From Myxococcus flavus (lineage in GTDB: Bacteria > Myxococcota > Myxococcia > Myxococcales > Myxococcaceae): DNA of 64,000 nt. The notes under the pieces were generated by a model that was not told the DNA's origin, did no database searches, and saw only the letters and a program-made list of their open reading frames with translations. Numbering within the stretch: the stretch's first letter is position 1; every line of letters begins with the position of its first letter. The stretch lies in contig NZ_CP143624.1 in NCBI RefSeq assembly GCF_050038885.1, forward strand, positions 4,216,001 through 4,280,000, in the 5' to 3' direction. Below are positions 7,595 to 15,355 of this stretch, piece after piece. Both the position numbers and the translations under genes were made by a program.

Positions 7595-8518
7595 ATGCGC
7601 TCCAGCTTCACAATGAAGCGAGACCAGCTCGACGGGGTGATGACGCTGCTGAGCGTCGCGCGGCTGCGAAGCTTCCGCGCCGCGGCGGCGGAGCTGGGCC
7701 TTTCTCCTTCCGCCGTGAGTCAGATTGTGCGGAGCCTGGAGGCCCGCGCGGGCGTGCCGCTGCTGTCGCGGACGACGCGCAGCGTGGGGCTCACCGAGGC
7801 CGGGAAGCGATTCCTCGAGCGCGCCGCGCCCGCGGTCGACGAGCTGCTCGCGGCCTTCGACTCGGCGCGCTCGCTGGGGGACAAGGCCAGCGGCCTGCTC
7901 CGCCTCAACGTGCCCCGCGCCGTCATTCCCTTCGTCATCGAGCCCATCCTCGAGGGCTTCTGCGCCGCGCATCCGGACGTGCAGGTGGAAGTCCATGCGG
8001 CGGACCACATGAGCCGCATCATCGAGGAGGGCTTCGACGCGGGCGTGAGGATGGGCGAGGCCGTGGACGCAGACATGGTGACCGTCCGTCTGACGCCCGC
8101 CTTTGGCTTCGCCGTCTTTGGCGCTCCGGCCTACTTCGAGCGGCACGGGCGTCCCAGGAAACCCGAGGACCTGCGCGCGCATACCTGCATCAACTACCGT
8201 TCGGGGGATGGCGCGTTGTACCGCTGGCAGTTCATGCGGAAGGGACAGCCGCTGGAGATGGCCGTCCAGGGGCGCGTCATCGTCAACGACTCCGCGCTCA
8301 ACCTGTCCGCGGCCGTGAAGGGCCTGGGGCTGGCCTACGCGGCCGAGCCGCTCGCCGTGGAGCACGTGCGCGCGGGCCGACTCGAGCGCGTCCTGGCGTC
8401 GTACTGCCCGGGCACTCCCGGTTTCTTCCTCTACTTCCCCAGCCGCCATCAGGCGCTGCCGAAGCTCCGCGTCTTCATTGATTACGTGCGCAAGCACCTG
8501 CAGGTGCCGCGGCCCTGA
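7595..8518 (+). CDS. LysR-family transcriptional regulator
   Basis: A 307-residue LysR regulator. The winged helix-turn-helix covers roughly residues 10-68 (SFRAAAAELGLSPSAVSQIVRSLEARAGVPLLSRTTRSVGLTEAG contains the recognition helix and wing), and the rest is the periplasmic-binding-like effector domain with the usual VLxAVxxGLGLAY-type segment (AVKGLGLAYAAEP). Effector unknown. The sequence is close to the group that controls oxidoreductase genes, consistent with the divergent SDR gene. Start 7595 is used; the Met at 7613 is possible because a GAGG lies too close to the first ATG. It ends against a convergent GST gene with a 33-bp hairpin between. Confidence 0.92.
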   Translation: MRSSFTMKRDQLDGVMTLLSVARLRSFRAAAAELGLSPSAVSQIVRSLEARAGVPLLSRTTRSVGLTEAGKRFLERAAPAVDELLAAFDSARSLGDKASGLLRLNVPRAVIPFVIEPILEGFCAAHPDVQVEVHAADHMSRIIEEGFDAGVRMGEAVDADMVTVRLTPAFGFAVFGAPAYFERHGRPRKPEDLRAHTCINYRSGDGALYRWQFMRKGQPLEMAVQGRVIVNDSALNLSAAVKGLGLAYAAEPLAVEHVRAGRLERVLASYCPGTPGFFLYFPSRHQALPKLRVFIDYVRKHLQVPRP

Positions 8519-8522
8519 GGCG

Positions 8523-8555
8523 CCGCGGCGGGCGGGGATGCGCCGCCCGCCGCGG
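8523..8555. terminator. Bidirectional terminator between LysR and GST genes
   Basis: Perfect 12-bp arms (CCGCGGCGGGCG and CGCCCGCCGCGG) with a nine-base loop in the 48-bp gap between convergent stops. Confidence 0.7.
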
Positions 8556-8566
8556 TGTTGCGTGCC

Positions 8567-9274
8567 TCAGGCCGCCAGCCGCTGGAGGACATCCTCCAGT
8601 CGGACGTGTCCCTGGAAGGCGCCGCTGCCGCGGGGCGTCTCGCCCTTCTCGATGGCGTGGGCGAACTGTACGGCGGGGTCGGCCTCCAGCCGCTCGAACA
8701 GGGCCTGGAGCCCCGGATAGTCGCGGCGGTTCAGCACGTCGTGGTACTGGGTCCACCGGGCGATGCCGATGAAGTAGGCATCCGCCAGGGTGCGCTGTTC
8801 GCCCAGGAGCCACGGCTTGTTGTCCAGCAGCGTCTCGAGCTTCTGGTGCGCGGTGATGACCCTGCGCGCGCCATACGCGCGCAGGACCTGCTTCTCGGCC
8901 TCCGGCATCGAGTCGTGTTCGATGGCGTACCAGAGCGACCCGAAGGCGCTGAAGAACGTGGTGTTCAGGTAGCCGAGCATCTGGTTCAGGCGGTCGAAGC
9001 CCGGGGTGCCCTGGGCGAACCCCAGGCCCTTGTCCACGCCCCGCGCACCCAGGTGGTTGAGGATGGCCATGCTCTCGCTGATGAGCGCGCCCTTGTCGGT
9101 CATCAGGGTGGGCGTCTCCTCGACGGGGTTGATGCGGCGGTAGGTCTCGGTGGTGACCTCCTCGGGCATGACGATGCGGCACAGCCGGTAGGGCTGGCCC
9201 AGCCATTCCAGCGCGACGATGGAGCCGAACGAGCAGCCAGAGGGGACGCCGTAGAAGAGGGTAGGCAGTTCCAT
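8567..9274 (-). CDS. Glutathione S-transferase family protein
   Basis: A 235-residue GST. The N-terminal thioredoxin-like domain runs from MELPTLFYGVPSGCSFGSIVALEWLG, with the cis-Pro segment EETPTLMT and the ligand-binding ESMAI at about residue 65. The all-helical C-terminal domain includes LGEQRTLADAYF, the conserved N-capping box with Asp. The SGCSFGS active-site region suggests Ser or Cys activation of glutathione, as in beta-like bacterial GSTs. The start at 9274 has AGGAG just upstream; the longer frame is not family sequence. It is divergent from a LysR gene, the likely regulator. Confidence 0.9.
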   Translation of the reverse strand: MELPTLFYGVPSGCSFGSIVALEWLGQPYRLCRIVMPEEVTTETYRRINPVEETPTLMTDKGALISESMAILNHLGARGVDKGLGFAQGTPGFDRLNQMLGYLNTTFFSAFGSLWYAIEHDSMPEAEKQVLRAYGARRVITAHQKLETLLDNKPWLLGEQRTLADAYFIGIARWTQYHDVLNRRDYPGLQALFERLEADPAVQFAHAIEKGETPRGSGAFQGHVRLEDVLQRLAA

Positions 9275-9373
9275 GGAGATTCTCCTGTCGAAACCCGAAG
9301 GCGCGATGCCTTCGATGCGGACAAGATGGCCGGGGGAACGTGCGCCGTGTAGACAGCGGAACGTGAACGCAAG

Positions 9374-9389
9374 GTCCACACCCGTGGAC
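9374..9389. promoter_or_regulatory. Inverted repeat abutting the LysR start (candidate operator)
   Basis: GTCCAC-ACCC-GTGGAC is an exact 6+4+6 repeat that ends one base before the ATG of the LysR gene, in the divergent GST/LysR gap. It could serve as an autorepression site. Confidence 0.4.
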
Positions 9390-9390
9390 G

Positions 9391-10290
9391 ATGAGGCGGG
9401 CCTTGAACCTCAATGACCTCCATATCTTCGTCCAGGCGGTGGAGAGCGGTGGCTTCGCCGCGGCGGCGCGGCGGCTGCGCATCCCCAAGTCCACGGTCAG
9501 CAAGCGGGTGGCCGAGCTGGAGGACGGGCTCGGCGCCCGGCTGATTCAGCGCACGTCACGGAGCTTCACGCTGACGGACGTGGGGCGGGACTTCTACGAC
9601 CATGCCCGCGCGGCGGTGATTGAAGCAGAGGCCGCGGAGAACGTGGTCCGCCGCCGGCAGGTGGAGCCCAGCGGCGTGGTGAAAATCACCACCGCGGTGC
9701 CCACGGCGCAGTTCCGGCTCGCCGAGCGCCTGCCGCTGCTGGCGCGAACCTACCCCAAGCTCCGCGTCGAGCTTCACGCGACGGACCGCTTCGTGGACGT
9801 GGTGCAGGAGGGGTTCGACATCGCCGTGCGCAGCCACTTCGCGCCCCTGCCTGCCTCGGGCCTCGTGCAGCGGCGGCTGGCGGTGGAGTCCATCATCCTG
9901 GTGGCGTCACCGGGCTACCTGGCCGAGCACGGCAAGCCTCGCCATCCCGAGGACCTGAGCGAGCATGACGGCTTGCCGACCAGCGCCACGGCCACCACCT
10001 GGAAGCTGCGCGGCCGGAGCGGTGAAGCCGCCTTGGTGGTGCCGCGCGCGCGCATGATTGCCGACGAGTCCATCGTGCTGTTGAAGGCGGCCATCGCAGG
10101 GCTGGGCATCGTCTGCATGCCAGAGACGCTCGTGCGCGCGGACGTGGAGGCAGGGCGCCTGGTGCGCGTGCTGCCGGGCTGGACGGCGGGGATGGTGACG
10201 ACGACGATTCTGACGCCGCACCGCCGGGGGCAGCTCCCCGCCGTGCGCGCGGTCATCGACTTCCTGATGGAGGGCGCGGACGCGGCGTGA
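9391..10290 (+). CDS. LysR-family transcriptional regulator
   Basis: A 299-residue LysR regulator. The helix-turn-helix is near residues 8-66 (GGFAAAARRLRIPKSTVSKRVAELEDGLGARLIQRTSRSFTLTDVG), followed by the substrate-binding-like effector domain (VVQEGFDIAVRSH, AAIAGLGIVCMPE). Effector unknown; the divergent GST gene is the likely target. Two starts are possible: ATG 9391 without a clear ribosome site, or TTG 9403 with GAGG six bases before it. The 3' end overlaps the 3' end of the minus-strand methyltransferase gene by 38 bp. Confidence 0.9.
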   Translation: MRRALNLNDLHIFVQAVESGGFAAAARRLRIPKSTVSKRVAELEDGLGARLIQRTSRSFTLTDVGRDFYDHARAAVIEAEAAENVVRRRQVEPSGVVKITTAVPTAQFRLAERLPLLARTYPKLRVELHATDRFVDVVQEGFDIAVRSHFAPLPASGLVQRRLAVESIILVASPGYLAEHGKPRHPEDLSEHDGLPTSATATTWKLRGRSGEAALVVPRARMIADESIVLLKAAIAGLGIVCMPETLVRADVEAGRLVRVLPGWTAGMVTTTILTPHRRGQLPAVRAVIDFLMEGADAA

Positions 10291-10897
10291 GCGCCTCGGC
10301 CTCCGTCGTCACCCGCTCGAGCGTGGCGAGCCAGGCCTGCGCCCCCTGCGGGTCCGTCTGCTCGTAGTGCGCCTCCCGGATGGCCTGCACGCGCCAGCCC
10401 TCGCCAAAGGCGGCGCGGAGGGCCTCCGGGGAAACGGCGCGTGGGCCCTCCCGGAAGTACAGCGCGTGGTAGCGCCCGCCTGGGCGGAGCACGCTCGCGA
10501 TGCTGGCGGCGAAGGCGGACCGGTCTCCGGGCTCGAAGACGTGCAGCAGCGCCGAGTCGATGACGGTGTCGAAGCGCCGTCCCAGCGTGGCCAGCGCCAG
10601 GGCGTTGCCCACGCGCAGGTCCACCGCGAGCCCCCGGGCGTAGGCCGCCTCGCGAGCCCGGGAGATGGCCGGCTCCATCATGTCCACACCGCACACCCGC
10701 AGCCCCTGGGCCGCGAGGAAGAGGGCGTTCTCCGCGAAGCCGCACCCCACATCGAGCACCTCGCCGGCAATCTCCCCGGCCTCCCACAGCTCGACGAAGG
10801 CCCGCTGGGGCCGCCCGATGTCCCAGGGCGCGCCCAGCATGTACGCCGAATGGAAGAACGCGCGCCGGACATCGCCCCCTTCAGGCACTTGCGACAT
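10253..10897 (-). CDS. citC: Class I SAM-dependent methyltransferase of the cittilin-type operon
   Basis: A 214-residue class I methyltransferase. Motif I is VLDVGCGFAENALFLA at about residues 47-62, followed by an acidic end of strand 2 (VDMMEPAI) and a DTVIDSALLHVF motif IV/post-I region. The gene overlaps the end of the P450 gene by 17 bp, so translation is coupled. In the cittilin pathway of Myxococcus a methyltransferase finishes the bicyclic tetrapeptide, and position and order here match that operon; I infer O-methylation of a Tyr hydroxyl. The symbol rests on operon context plus the precursor core. The alternative is an unrelated small-molecule methyltransferase. Confidence 0.82.
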   Translation of the reverse strand: MSQVPEGGDVRRAFFHSAYMLGAPWDIGRPQRAFVELWEAGEIAGEVLDVGCGFAENALFLAAQGLRVCGVDMMEPAISRAREAAYARGLAVDLRVGNALALATLGRRFDTVIDSALLHVFEPGDRSAFAASIASVLRPGGRYHALYFREGPRAVSPEALRAAFGEGWRVQAIREAHYEQTDPQGAQAWLATLERVTTEAEALTPRPRPPSGSR

Positions 10898-12233
10898 GCC
10901 GCACCTCCCTGTCCTGTCCCTTGTGGGCGCGGGGCCTGGGAATCAGCCGGACGCCGAGCGGCTGGAGCGCCAGGGCGGGCCGGGGCCGCACCACGCAGCC
11001 CGGCGCCAGCTCCAGCCGGAACCGCCGCACCACGCACGCGGTGATGAGCACCGTCTCCATCATGGCCAGCGCCGAGCCGATGCAGAACCGGGGGCCGCCT
11101 CCAAACGGGAAGTAGACATACCGGTGCATGCGCTGGATGTCCTCGGACAGCCAGCGCTCCGGGCGGAAGGACTCGGGCGCGTCGAAGTAGCGCGCGTCGC
11201 GGTGGGTGACCCACTGGCTCACCGCCAGCATGGTGCCCGCGGGCACGTGGAACCCGCCGAGCTCGCAGTCGCGCAGGGCCTCCCGGCTGGTAATCCAGGC
11301 CGGCGAATACAGGCGCATGGCCTCCTTCACCACGGCCTCCGTGTAGCGCAGGCGCCCAAGGTCCTCGGCCCCGGGACGCCGGCCGCCGAGCACCGTGTCC
11401 AGCTCGTCCACCAGCCGGGCCTCGGCCTCCGGGTGCTGGGCCAGCAGGTACCAGGCCCACACGAGCGCGTCCGCCGTCGTCTCGTGTCCGGACATGATCA
11501 TCGTCGCCAGCTCGTCGCGCAGCTGGGCCTCGGAGAGGGGCTCCGGCGCGGACAGCAGCAGGGCGAGCAGGTCCGTGCGCGACTCCGGCTGCTCCCGGTA
11601 GCGGCGCACCAGCGTCGCGAGCAGCGCGTTGAGCTGGTTCAGGGCCCGCCGCAGGCGGAGGTTGGTGGGCGTGGGGACCCAGATGGGGGGCCGCAGCGGG
11701 CTGTCGGTGTGCCGCATGACGGCGTCCACGGCGGCGGCGACGTGCCGGGCCTCGTCGTCGATGGGCGTGTGGAAGAGGAAGCGGCTGACGATGTCGAGCG
11801 CCAGCGCGGACACGTCCGCGTGCACGTCACGCGCATGTCCGGGGTGCCAGGCCTGGAGCATCCGCTCCGTGAGGGACACCACCGTGTCCCCGCACGCGGC
11901 CACGTGCTTGCGATGGAACGCGGGCTGGACGAAGCGCCGCTTGCGCAGCCAGTCCTCGCCCTCGCTGTTCATCATCGCCTCGGGAAAGCCACCTTTGTGA
12001 CGCTTGCCTTGCCCCACACCCGCGAGCTTCACGAAGTTGCCGTCGCCGTTGACCAATACCCTCTCGATGAGGTCCGGCGCGTTGAGGAGGAAGTTCCGCT
12101 TTCCCAGACGCACCACGTCGCCGTACTCCCGGGCGCAGCGGGTGAGGAAGCCCAGCGGGTCTTCCGAGAACTCCACCAGGTTGCCAGCGATGAAGTGGCC
12201 CTTGGGCCCCGGGGGAAGGCGCACCTGCGGCAT
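10881..12233 (-). CDS. citB: Cytochrome P450 of the cittilin-type operon
   Basis: A 450-residue P450. The I-helix oxygen-binding motif is MSGHETT, the K-helix ExxR is in KEAMRLY, and the haem loop is FGGGPRFCIG with Cys384. The Pro-rich opening (RLPPGPKG) is also family-typical; no membrane anchor is seen. In cittilin biosynthesis one P450 forms the biaryl and biaryl-ether cross-links among the Tyr side chains of the YIYY core; that role is inferred here from the precursor gene just upstream. The start at 12233 is chosen because a CAGGA element precedes it and the family sequence begins there; the frame extends to 12326 without family similarity. Two hairpins lie in its leader. Confidence 0.88.
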   Translation of the reverse strand: MPQVRLPPGPKGHFIAGNLVEFSEDPLGFLTRCAREYGDVVRLGKRNFLLNAPDLIERVLVNGDGNFVKLAGVGQGKRHKGGFPEAMMNSEGEDWLRKRRFVQPAFHRKHVAACGDTVVSLTERMLQAWHPGHARDVHADVSALALDIVSRFLFHTPIDDEARHVAAAVDAVMRHTDSPLRPPIWVPTPTNLRLRRALNQLNALLATLVRRYREQPESRTDLLALLLSAPEPLSEAQLRDELATMIMSGHETTADALVWAWYLLAQHPEAEARLVDELDTVLGGRRPGAEDLGRLRYTEAVVKEAMRLYSPAWITSREALRDCELGGFHVPAGTMLAVSQWVTHRDARYFDAPESFRPERWLSEDIQRMHRYVYFPFGGGPRFCIGSALAMMETVLITACVVRRFRLELAPGCVVRPRPALALQPLGVRLIPRPRAHKGQDREVRHVASA

Positions 12234-12275
12234 GGCAGATTCCTGAGAGGAGATGCAGGGGACGGAAACGGGGCA

Positions 12276-12300
12276 GGTGGAGCAAACCGTGTGCTCCACC
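12276..12300 (-). promoter_or_regulatory. Second hairpin between citA and citB
   Basis: Perfect nine-base arms (GGTGGAGCA and TGCTCCACC) with a seven-base loop, 43 bases before the P450 start. It could protect or attenuate the downstream message. Confidence 0.55.
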
Positions 12301-12324
12301 CGCGTCGACCGGGTCATCCGACCC

Positions 12325-12352
12325 AACCGTCAGGGCGCATTGCCTGACGGTT
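12325..12352 (-). promoter_or_regulatory. First hairpin, just after citA (attenuator or 3'-end stabiliser)
   Basis: Perfect ten-base arms (AACCGTCAGG and CCTGACGGTT) with an eight-base loop, five bases past the citA stop. On the minus strand it is followed by TTGGGT, not a U-tract, so partial read-through into the P450 gene is likely. This would give more precursor message than enzyme message. Confidence 0.6.
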
Positions 12353-12357
12353 GTTGA

Positions 12358-12441
12358 CTAGTAATAGATATACGGGGCGGAGAGCTTGTCCGCGCGAGCA
12401 AACCGCATCAGCACAGCCAAAGAGTACAGAGCCTTCTTCAT
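12358..12441 (-). CDS. citA: Cittilin-type RiPP precursor peptide (27 residues, core YIYY)
   Basis: A 27-codon gene too short for ordinary gene callers. It begins MKKALYSL, has a short basic/hydrophobic leader and ends APYIYY before a TAG. The last four residues are exactly the tetrapeptide of cittilin, the bicyclic isodityrosine RiPP of Myxococcus xanthus, whose precursor I recall as also 27 residues. CAGGAG sits seven bases upstream of the ATG. A P450 gene and a methyltransferase gene follow on the same strand. The Pro just before the core suggests leader removal by a proline-specific endopeptidase; no such peptidase and no exporter are encoded next to it, so these would come from elsewhere in the genome. 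Confidence 0.9.
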   Translation of the reverse strand: MKKALYSLAVLMRFARADKLSAPYIYY

Positions 12442-12667
12442 GGCGAACTCCTGGGTTGAAGTGTGGGCGTGTTGCTGTTCGCTGCCGCGTTGGCCAGCGC
12501 GGTGGAATGTGGCACAGCCCCGGAAGGCGGTGCAAGTGTCTGTGATTAATTATTGAGAGTGAGTTGTTTTCTGTCTTCGAGGGAACGGCGCGCGTGATTC
12601 TCTGAAGTCTTTACAGCCTGCTCGTGGAAACCCCTTGCATCCGGGCGTGGCGCGGTGTGCCGCGGTG
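12442..12667 (-). promoter_or_regulatory. Promoter-bearing leader region of the citABC operon
   Basis: The 226 bp between citA and the siderophore ATPase gene contain an AT-rich patch (around 12540-12570) unusual for this genome. A TTGCAC near 12530 (minus strand) is a possible -35 element, but no convincing -10 is seen. The region must also end the siderophore operon's transcript's neighbourhood: that operon stops at 12668 and no hairpin terminator was noticed. Confidence 0.35.
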
Positions 12668-13426
12668 TCATCGGTAGTGTGTGGCAATCCAGTCACCGTC
12701 AATCTGCTGGACGGAGATGTCGAGCTCGTAGATGGCGCGCAGGACGTCGGGCCGCATGATGTCCTCCGCGCGGCCCTGGAACGCCACCTGGCCCTCGCGC
12801 ATGGCCACGATGTGGTCGGAGTAGCAGGAGGCGAAGTTGATGTCGTGCAGCACCAGCACGAAGCTCTTGCCGAGCGCGTTGGCGGCGTGCCGGAGCCGCT
12901 TCATCATGGACACCGCGTACTTCAGGTCCAGGCCGTTGAGCGGCTCGTCCAGCAGCACGTAGTCCGTGTCCTGGCAGAGCACCATGGCCACGAAGGCGCG
13001 CTGGCGCTGGCCTCCGGACAGCTCGTCCAGGAAGCGGTCGGCGAGCGCGCTCAGCCCCATGTGCTCAATCGCCCGCTCCACGTGCTCGCGGTCCTGCACG
13101 GTGGGCCGGCCCTTGGAGTGGGGGTAGCGGCCGAACGTCACCAGCTCGCGGACCGTCAGCCGCGCGGAGAGGGTGTTGTCCTGCCGGAGGATGGCCAGCC
13201 GCCGCGCGAGCACGTCTCCGGGCGTGGTGGTGACGTCCAGCCCATCCACCTGCACGGTGCCCGAGGACATGGGGAGCACCCGGCTCATCATCGACAGCAG
13301 GGTGGACTTGCCCGCGCCGTTCGGCCCGATGATGGAGGTGATTCCGCCCACGGGCAGCCGCAAGGTGACGCCCGCCACCACCACCGTCTCTCCGTAGCGC
13401 TTGGTGACGTTGTTCGCTTCAATCAT
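12668..13426 (-). CDS. Iron-siderophore ABC transporter, ATP-binding protein
   Basis: A 252-residue ABC ATPase of the FepC/FhuC group. Walker A is GPNGAGKST, the Q-loop is LRQDN, the signature is LSGGQRQRA and Walker B is YVLLDEPLNGLD, with the switch His in VLHDINFA. The ILRQDNTLSARLTVRELVTFGRYPHSKGR stretch is typical of siderophore importers. It powers uptake through the two FecCD-type permeases upstream in the operon. Its ATG overlaps the stop of the permease gene by four bases (ATGA), so translation is coupled. It is the last gene of the four-gene operon starting at 16345. Confidence 0.95.
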   Translation of the reverse strand: MIEANNVTKRYGETVVVAGVTLRLPVGGITSIIGPNGAGKSTLLSMMSRVLPMSSGTVQVDGLDVTTTPGDVLARRLAILRQDNTLSARLTVRELVTFGRYPHSKGRPTVQDREHVERAIEHMGLSALADRFLDELSGGQRQRAFVAMVLCQDTDYVLLDEPLNGLDLKYAVSMMKRLRHAANALGKSFVLVLHDINFASCYSDHIVAMREGQVAFQGRAEDIMRPDVLRAIYELDISVQQIDGDWIATHYR

Positions 13427-14391
13427 CTCGTGGCCTTTCTCATCAGCATCGCGATGAACACGCCCCCGCCCACGAACTCGATGATGACCCGGGGGTTGGT
13501 GTCCAGGCGGAAGACGCGCTCCAGGATGAGCTGGCCGGCCACCAGGGCGATGGCGGCCACGAGCGCGGCGGCGGGCAGGACGAAGGCGTGCTTGTACGTC
13601 CGCATCACGGAGTAGGTGAGGTTGGCCACCAGCAGGCCGAGGAACGTCACCGGCCCCACCATCGCGGTGGACACGGCGACGAGGATGGCCACCAGCGCCA
13701 GCACCCATGACACCGTCTTCGTGTAGTCCACGCCCAGGTTGATGGCGGCCTCGCGGCCCAGCACCAGGACGTCGCAGGCGCGCAGGAGCCGCAGGCCCAG
13801 CACGGAGACGCCCAGCGTCACCACCGTGGAGAGGAGCAGCAGCTCGTGCTCGGGGTCGTTGAAGCTCGCGAAGAAGCGGTCCTGGAGGAAGACGAACTCG
13901 TTGGGGTCGATGATGCGCTGGAGGAACGCCGACAGGCTGCGGAAGAGCACGCCCATCACCACGCCCGTGAGCAGCAGCAGGTGGACGTTGCCGCGGGCCA
14001 CGCCGAAGAGCCAGCCGTGCAGCAGCGCGGAGAAGGCCACCATGATGACGACCTCCGCGCCGAAGAGGAGCCAGGGGTCCAGGCCCGCCACCGCGGTGGA
14101 GCCCAGCAGGAAGACCAGGCACGTCTGGATGAGCACGTAGAGGTAGTCGAACCCCATGATGGCGGGCGTCAGCACGCGGTTGCCCGTCACCGTCTGGAAG
14201 AGCACCGTGGAGACCGCGACGGCGTAGCCCACCAGCAGCGCGGTGGCGACCTTCTTCCCCCGGAAGGCCAGCACGAAGTCCCACGGGCCATTCACCTCGA
14301 CGAGCATGAACAGGGCCACGCAGGCCAGGGTCAGCCCGCAGAGGACGAGCAGGGGCCGCACGGGGCTGGTGGACGTGGCGCTAGCCGACAC
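13423..14391 (-). CDS. Iron-siderophore ABC transporter permease (FecCD family)
   Basis: A 322-residue integral membrane protein with about nine hydrophobic segments and the FecCD/BtuC fold. The conserved cytoplasmic coupling region REAAINLGVDY precedes helices 6-7, and MVGPVTFLGLLVANL is the family's signature (normally G-x-I-x-F-x-G-L-x-x-P-x). It pairs with the permease gene upstream, which it overlaps by 11 bp; the two probably form a heterodimeric channel. Sequence resembles the YclO/CeuC-type subunit of catecholate systems, but the substrate cannot be fixed from sequence. Confidence 0.93.
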   Translation of the reverse strand: MSASATSTSPVRPLLVLCGLTLACVALFMLVEVNGPWDFVLAFRGKKVATALLVGYAVAVSTVLFQTVTGNRVLTPAIMGFDYLYVLIQTCLVFLLGSTAVAGLDPWLLFGAEVVIMVAFSALLHGWLFGVARGNVHLLLLTGVVMGVLFRSLSAFLQRIIDPNEFVFLQDRFFASFNDPEHELLLLSTVVTLGVSVLGLRLLRACDVLVLGREAAINLGVDYTKTVSWVLALVAILVAVSTAMVGPVTFLGLLVANLTYSVMRTYKHAFVLPAAALVAAIALVAGQLILERVFRLDTNPRVIIEFVGGGVFIAMLMRKATR

Positions 14392-15343
14392 GGGCGCCTC
14401 GCTTCAGCAGGAGGTACAGGAAGAGCACGCTGCCGATGACGCCGGCGATGGTGCCGCCGGGAATCTCGTACGGGTGCCGCACCACGCGGCCCACGATGTC
14501 GCACAGCAGGATGAAGGCGGCGCCACTCACCGCGACCCAGGGGATGGAGCGCCGCGCGTTGTCGCCCAGGACCATGCTGACGAGGTTGGGGACAATCAGG
14601 CCCAGGAAGGGAATCATGCCCACGGTGACCACGACCATGGCGGTGACCAGGGCGACGATGACGAGCCCGAGCGCCACGATGCGCGGGTAGTTCAGCCCCA
14701 GGTTGGTGGTGAATGCCTCGCCCATGCCGGCCACGGTGAAGCGGTCCGCGGCGGCGTAGGCGGCGCAGGTGAGGCCCAGCGTCACCCATAGCAGCTCGTA
14801 GCGGCCGCGAAGGACGGTGGAGAAGTCGCCCGTGGTCCAGGCGTTGACGGACTGGAGCAGGTCGAACCGGTAGGCGAAGAAGGTCGTCGCCGAGTCGATG
14901 ATGCCCCCCAGAATCAGCCCCACCACCGGGACGATGAGCGCCGAGGGCAGCGGAATCCGCCGCAGGACGAGGAGGAACAGCGCGGTCCCCGCCACGGCGA
15001 AGGTGGTGGCCACCAGCATCTTCCCGAGCACGGGCAGGGCGGGGGCCACGAGGGTGGCGGTCAGCAGCCCCAGGCTCGCGGACTCCGCGGTGCCCGCCGT
15101 CGTGGGCTCCACGAAGCGGTTGCGGGCAATCATCTGCATGATGAGGCCGGCGACGCCCAGGGACGTGCCCGCCAGCATGAGGGCGAACAGGCGCGGCAGC
15201 CGGCTGATGACCAGCACCTGGAGGGCACGGTCATCCGGCTGGGGCGCGAAGAGGGCGCTCCAGGACACGTCGCTGGCGCCGATGAGGAGGCTGACCACCG
15301 CCAGCGTGACGAGGACGGTGGCCGCGAGGAATGCGCGCTTCAC
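14381..15343 (-). CDS. Iron-siderophore ABC transporter permease (FecCD family)
   Basis: A 320-residue FecCD-type permease with about nine membrane segments. Landmarks are RLPRLFALMLAGTSLGVAGLIMQMIARNRFVEPTTAGT near the N-terminus (the usual 'R-x-P-R-x-x-x-x-x-x-x-G-x-x-L-x-x-x-G' block) and VGMIPFLGLIVPNLVSMVLG near residue 230, the coupling-helix region. It is the second gene of the operon, 12 bp after the substrate-binding gene. With the gene at 13423 it forms the inner-membrane channel. Confidence 0.94.
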   Translation of the reverse strand: MKRAFLAATVLVTLAVVSLLIGASDVSWSALFAPQPDDRALQVLVISRLPRLFALMLAGTSLGVAGLIMQMIARNRFVEPTTAGTAESASLGLLTATLVAPALPVLGKMLVATTFAVAGTALFLLVLRRIPLPSALIVPVVGLILGGIIDSATTFFAYRFDLLQSVNAWTTGDFSTVLRGRYELLWVTLGLTCAAYAAADRFTVAGMGEAFTTNLGLNYPRIVALGLVIVALVTAMVVVTVGMIPFLGLIVPNLVSMVLGDNARRSIPWVAVSGAAFILLCDIVGRVVRHPYEIPGGTIAGVIGSVLFLYLLLKRGARVG

Positions 15344-15355
15344 GGCAGGGCGTGG

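Noticed and set aside
12439..12535. Longer minus-strand frame (73 codons, 12314-12535) overlapping citA in another frame
   Set aside because: No ribosome site or known sequence; the 27-codon frame has AGGAG, a RiPP core and the correct gene context.
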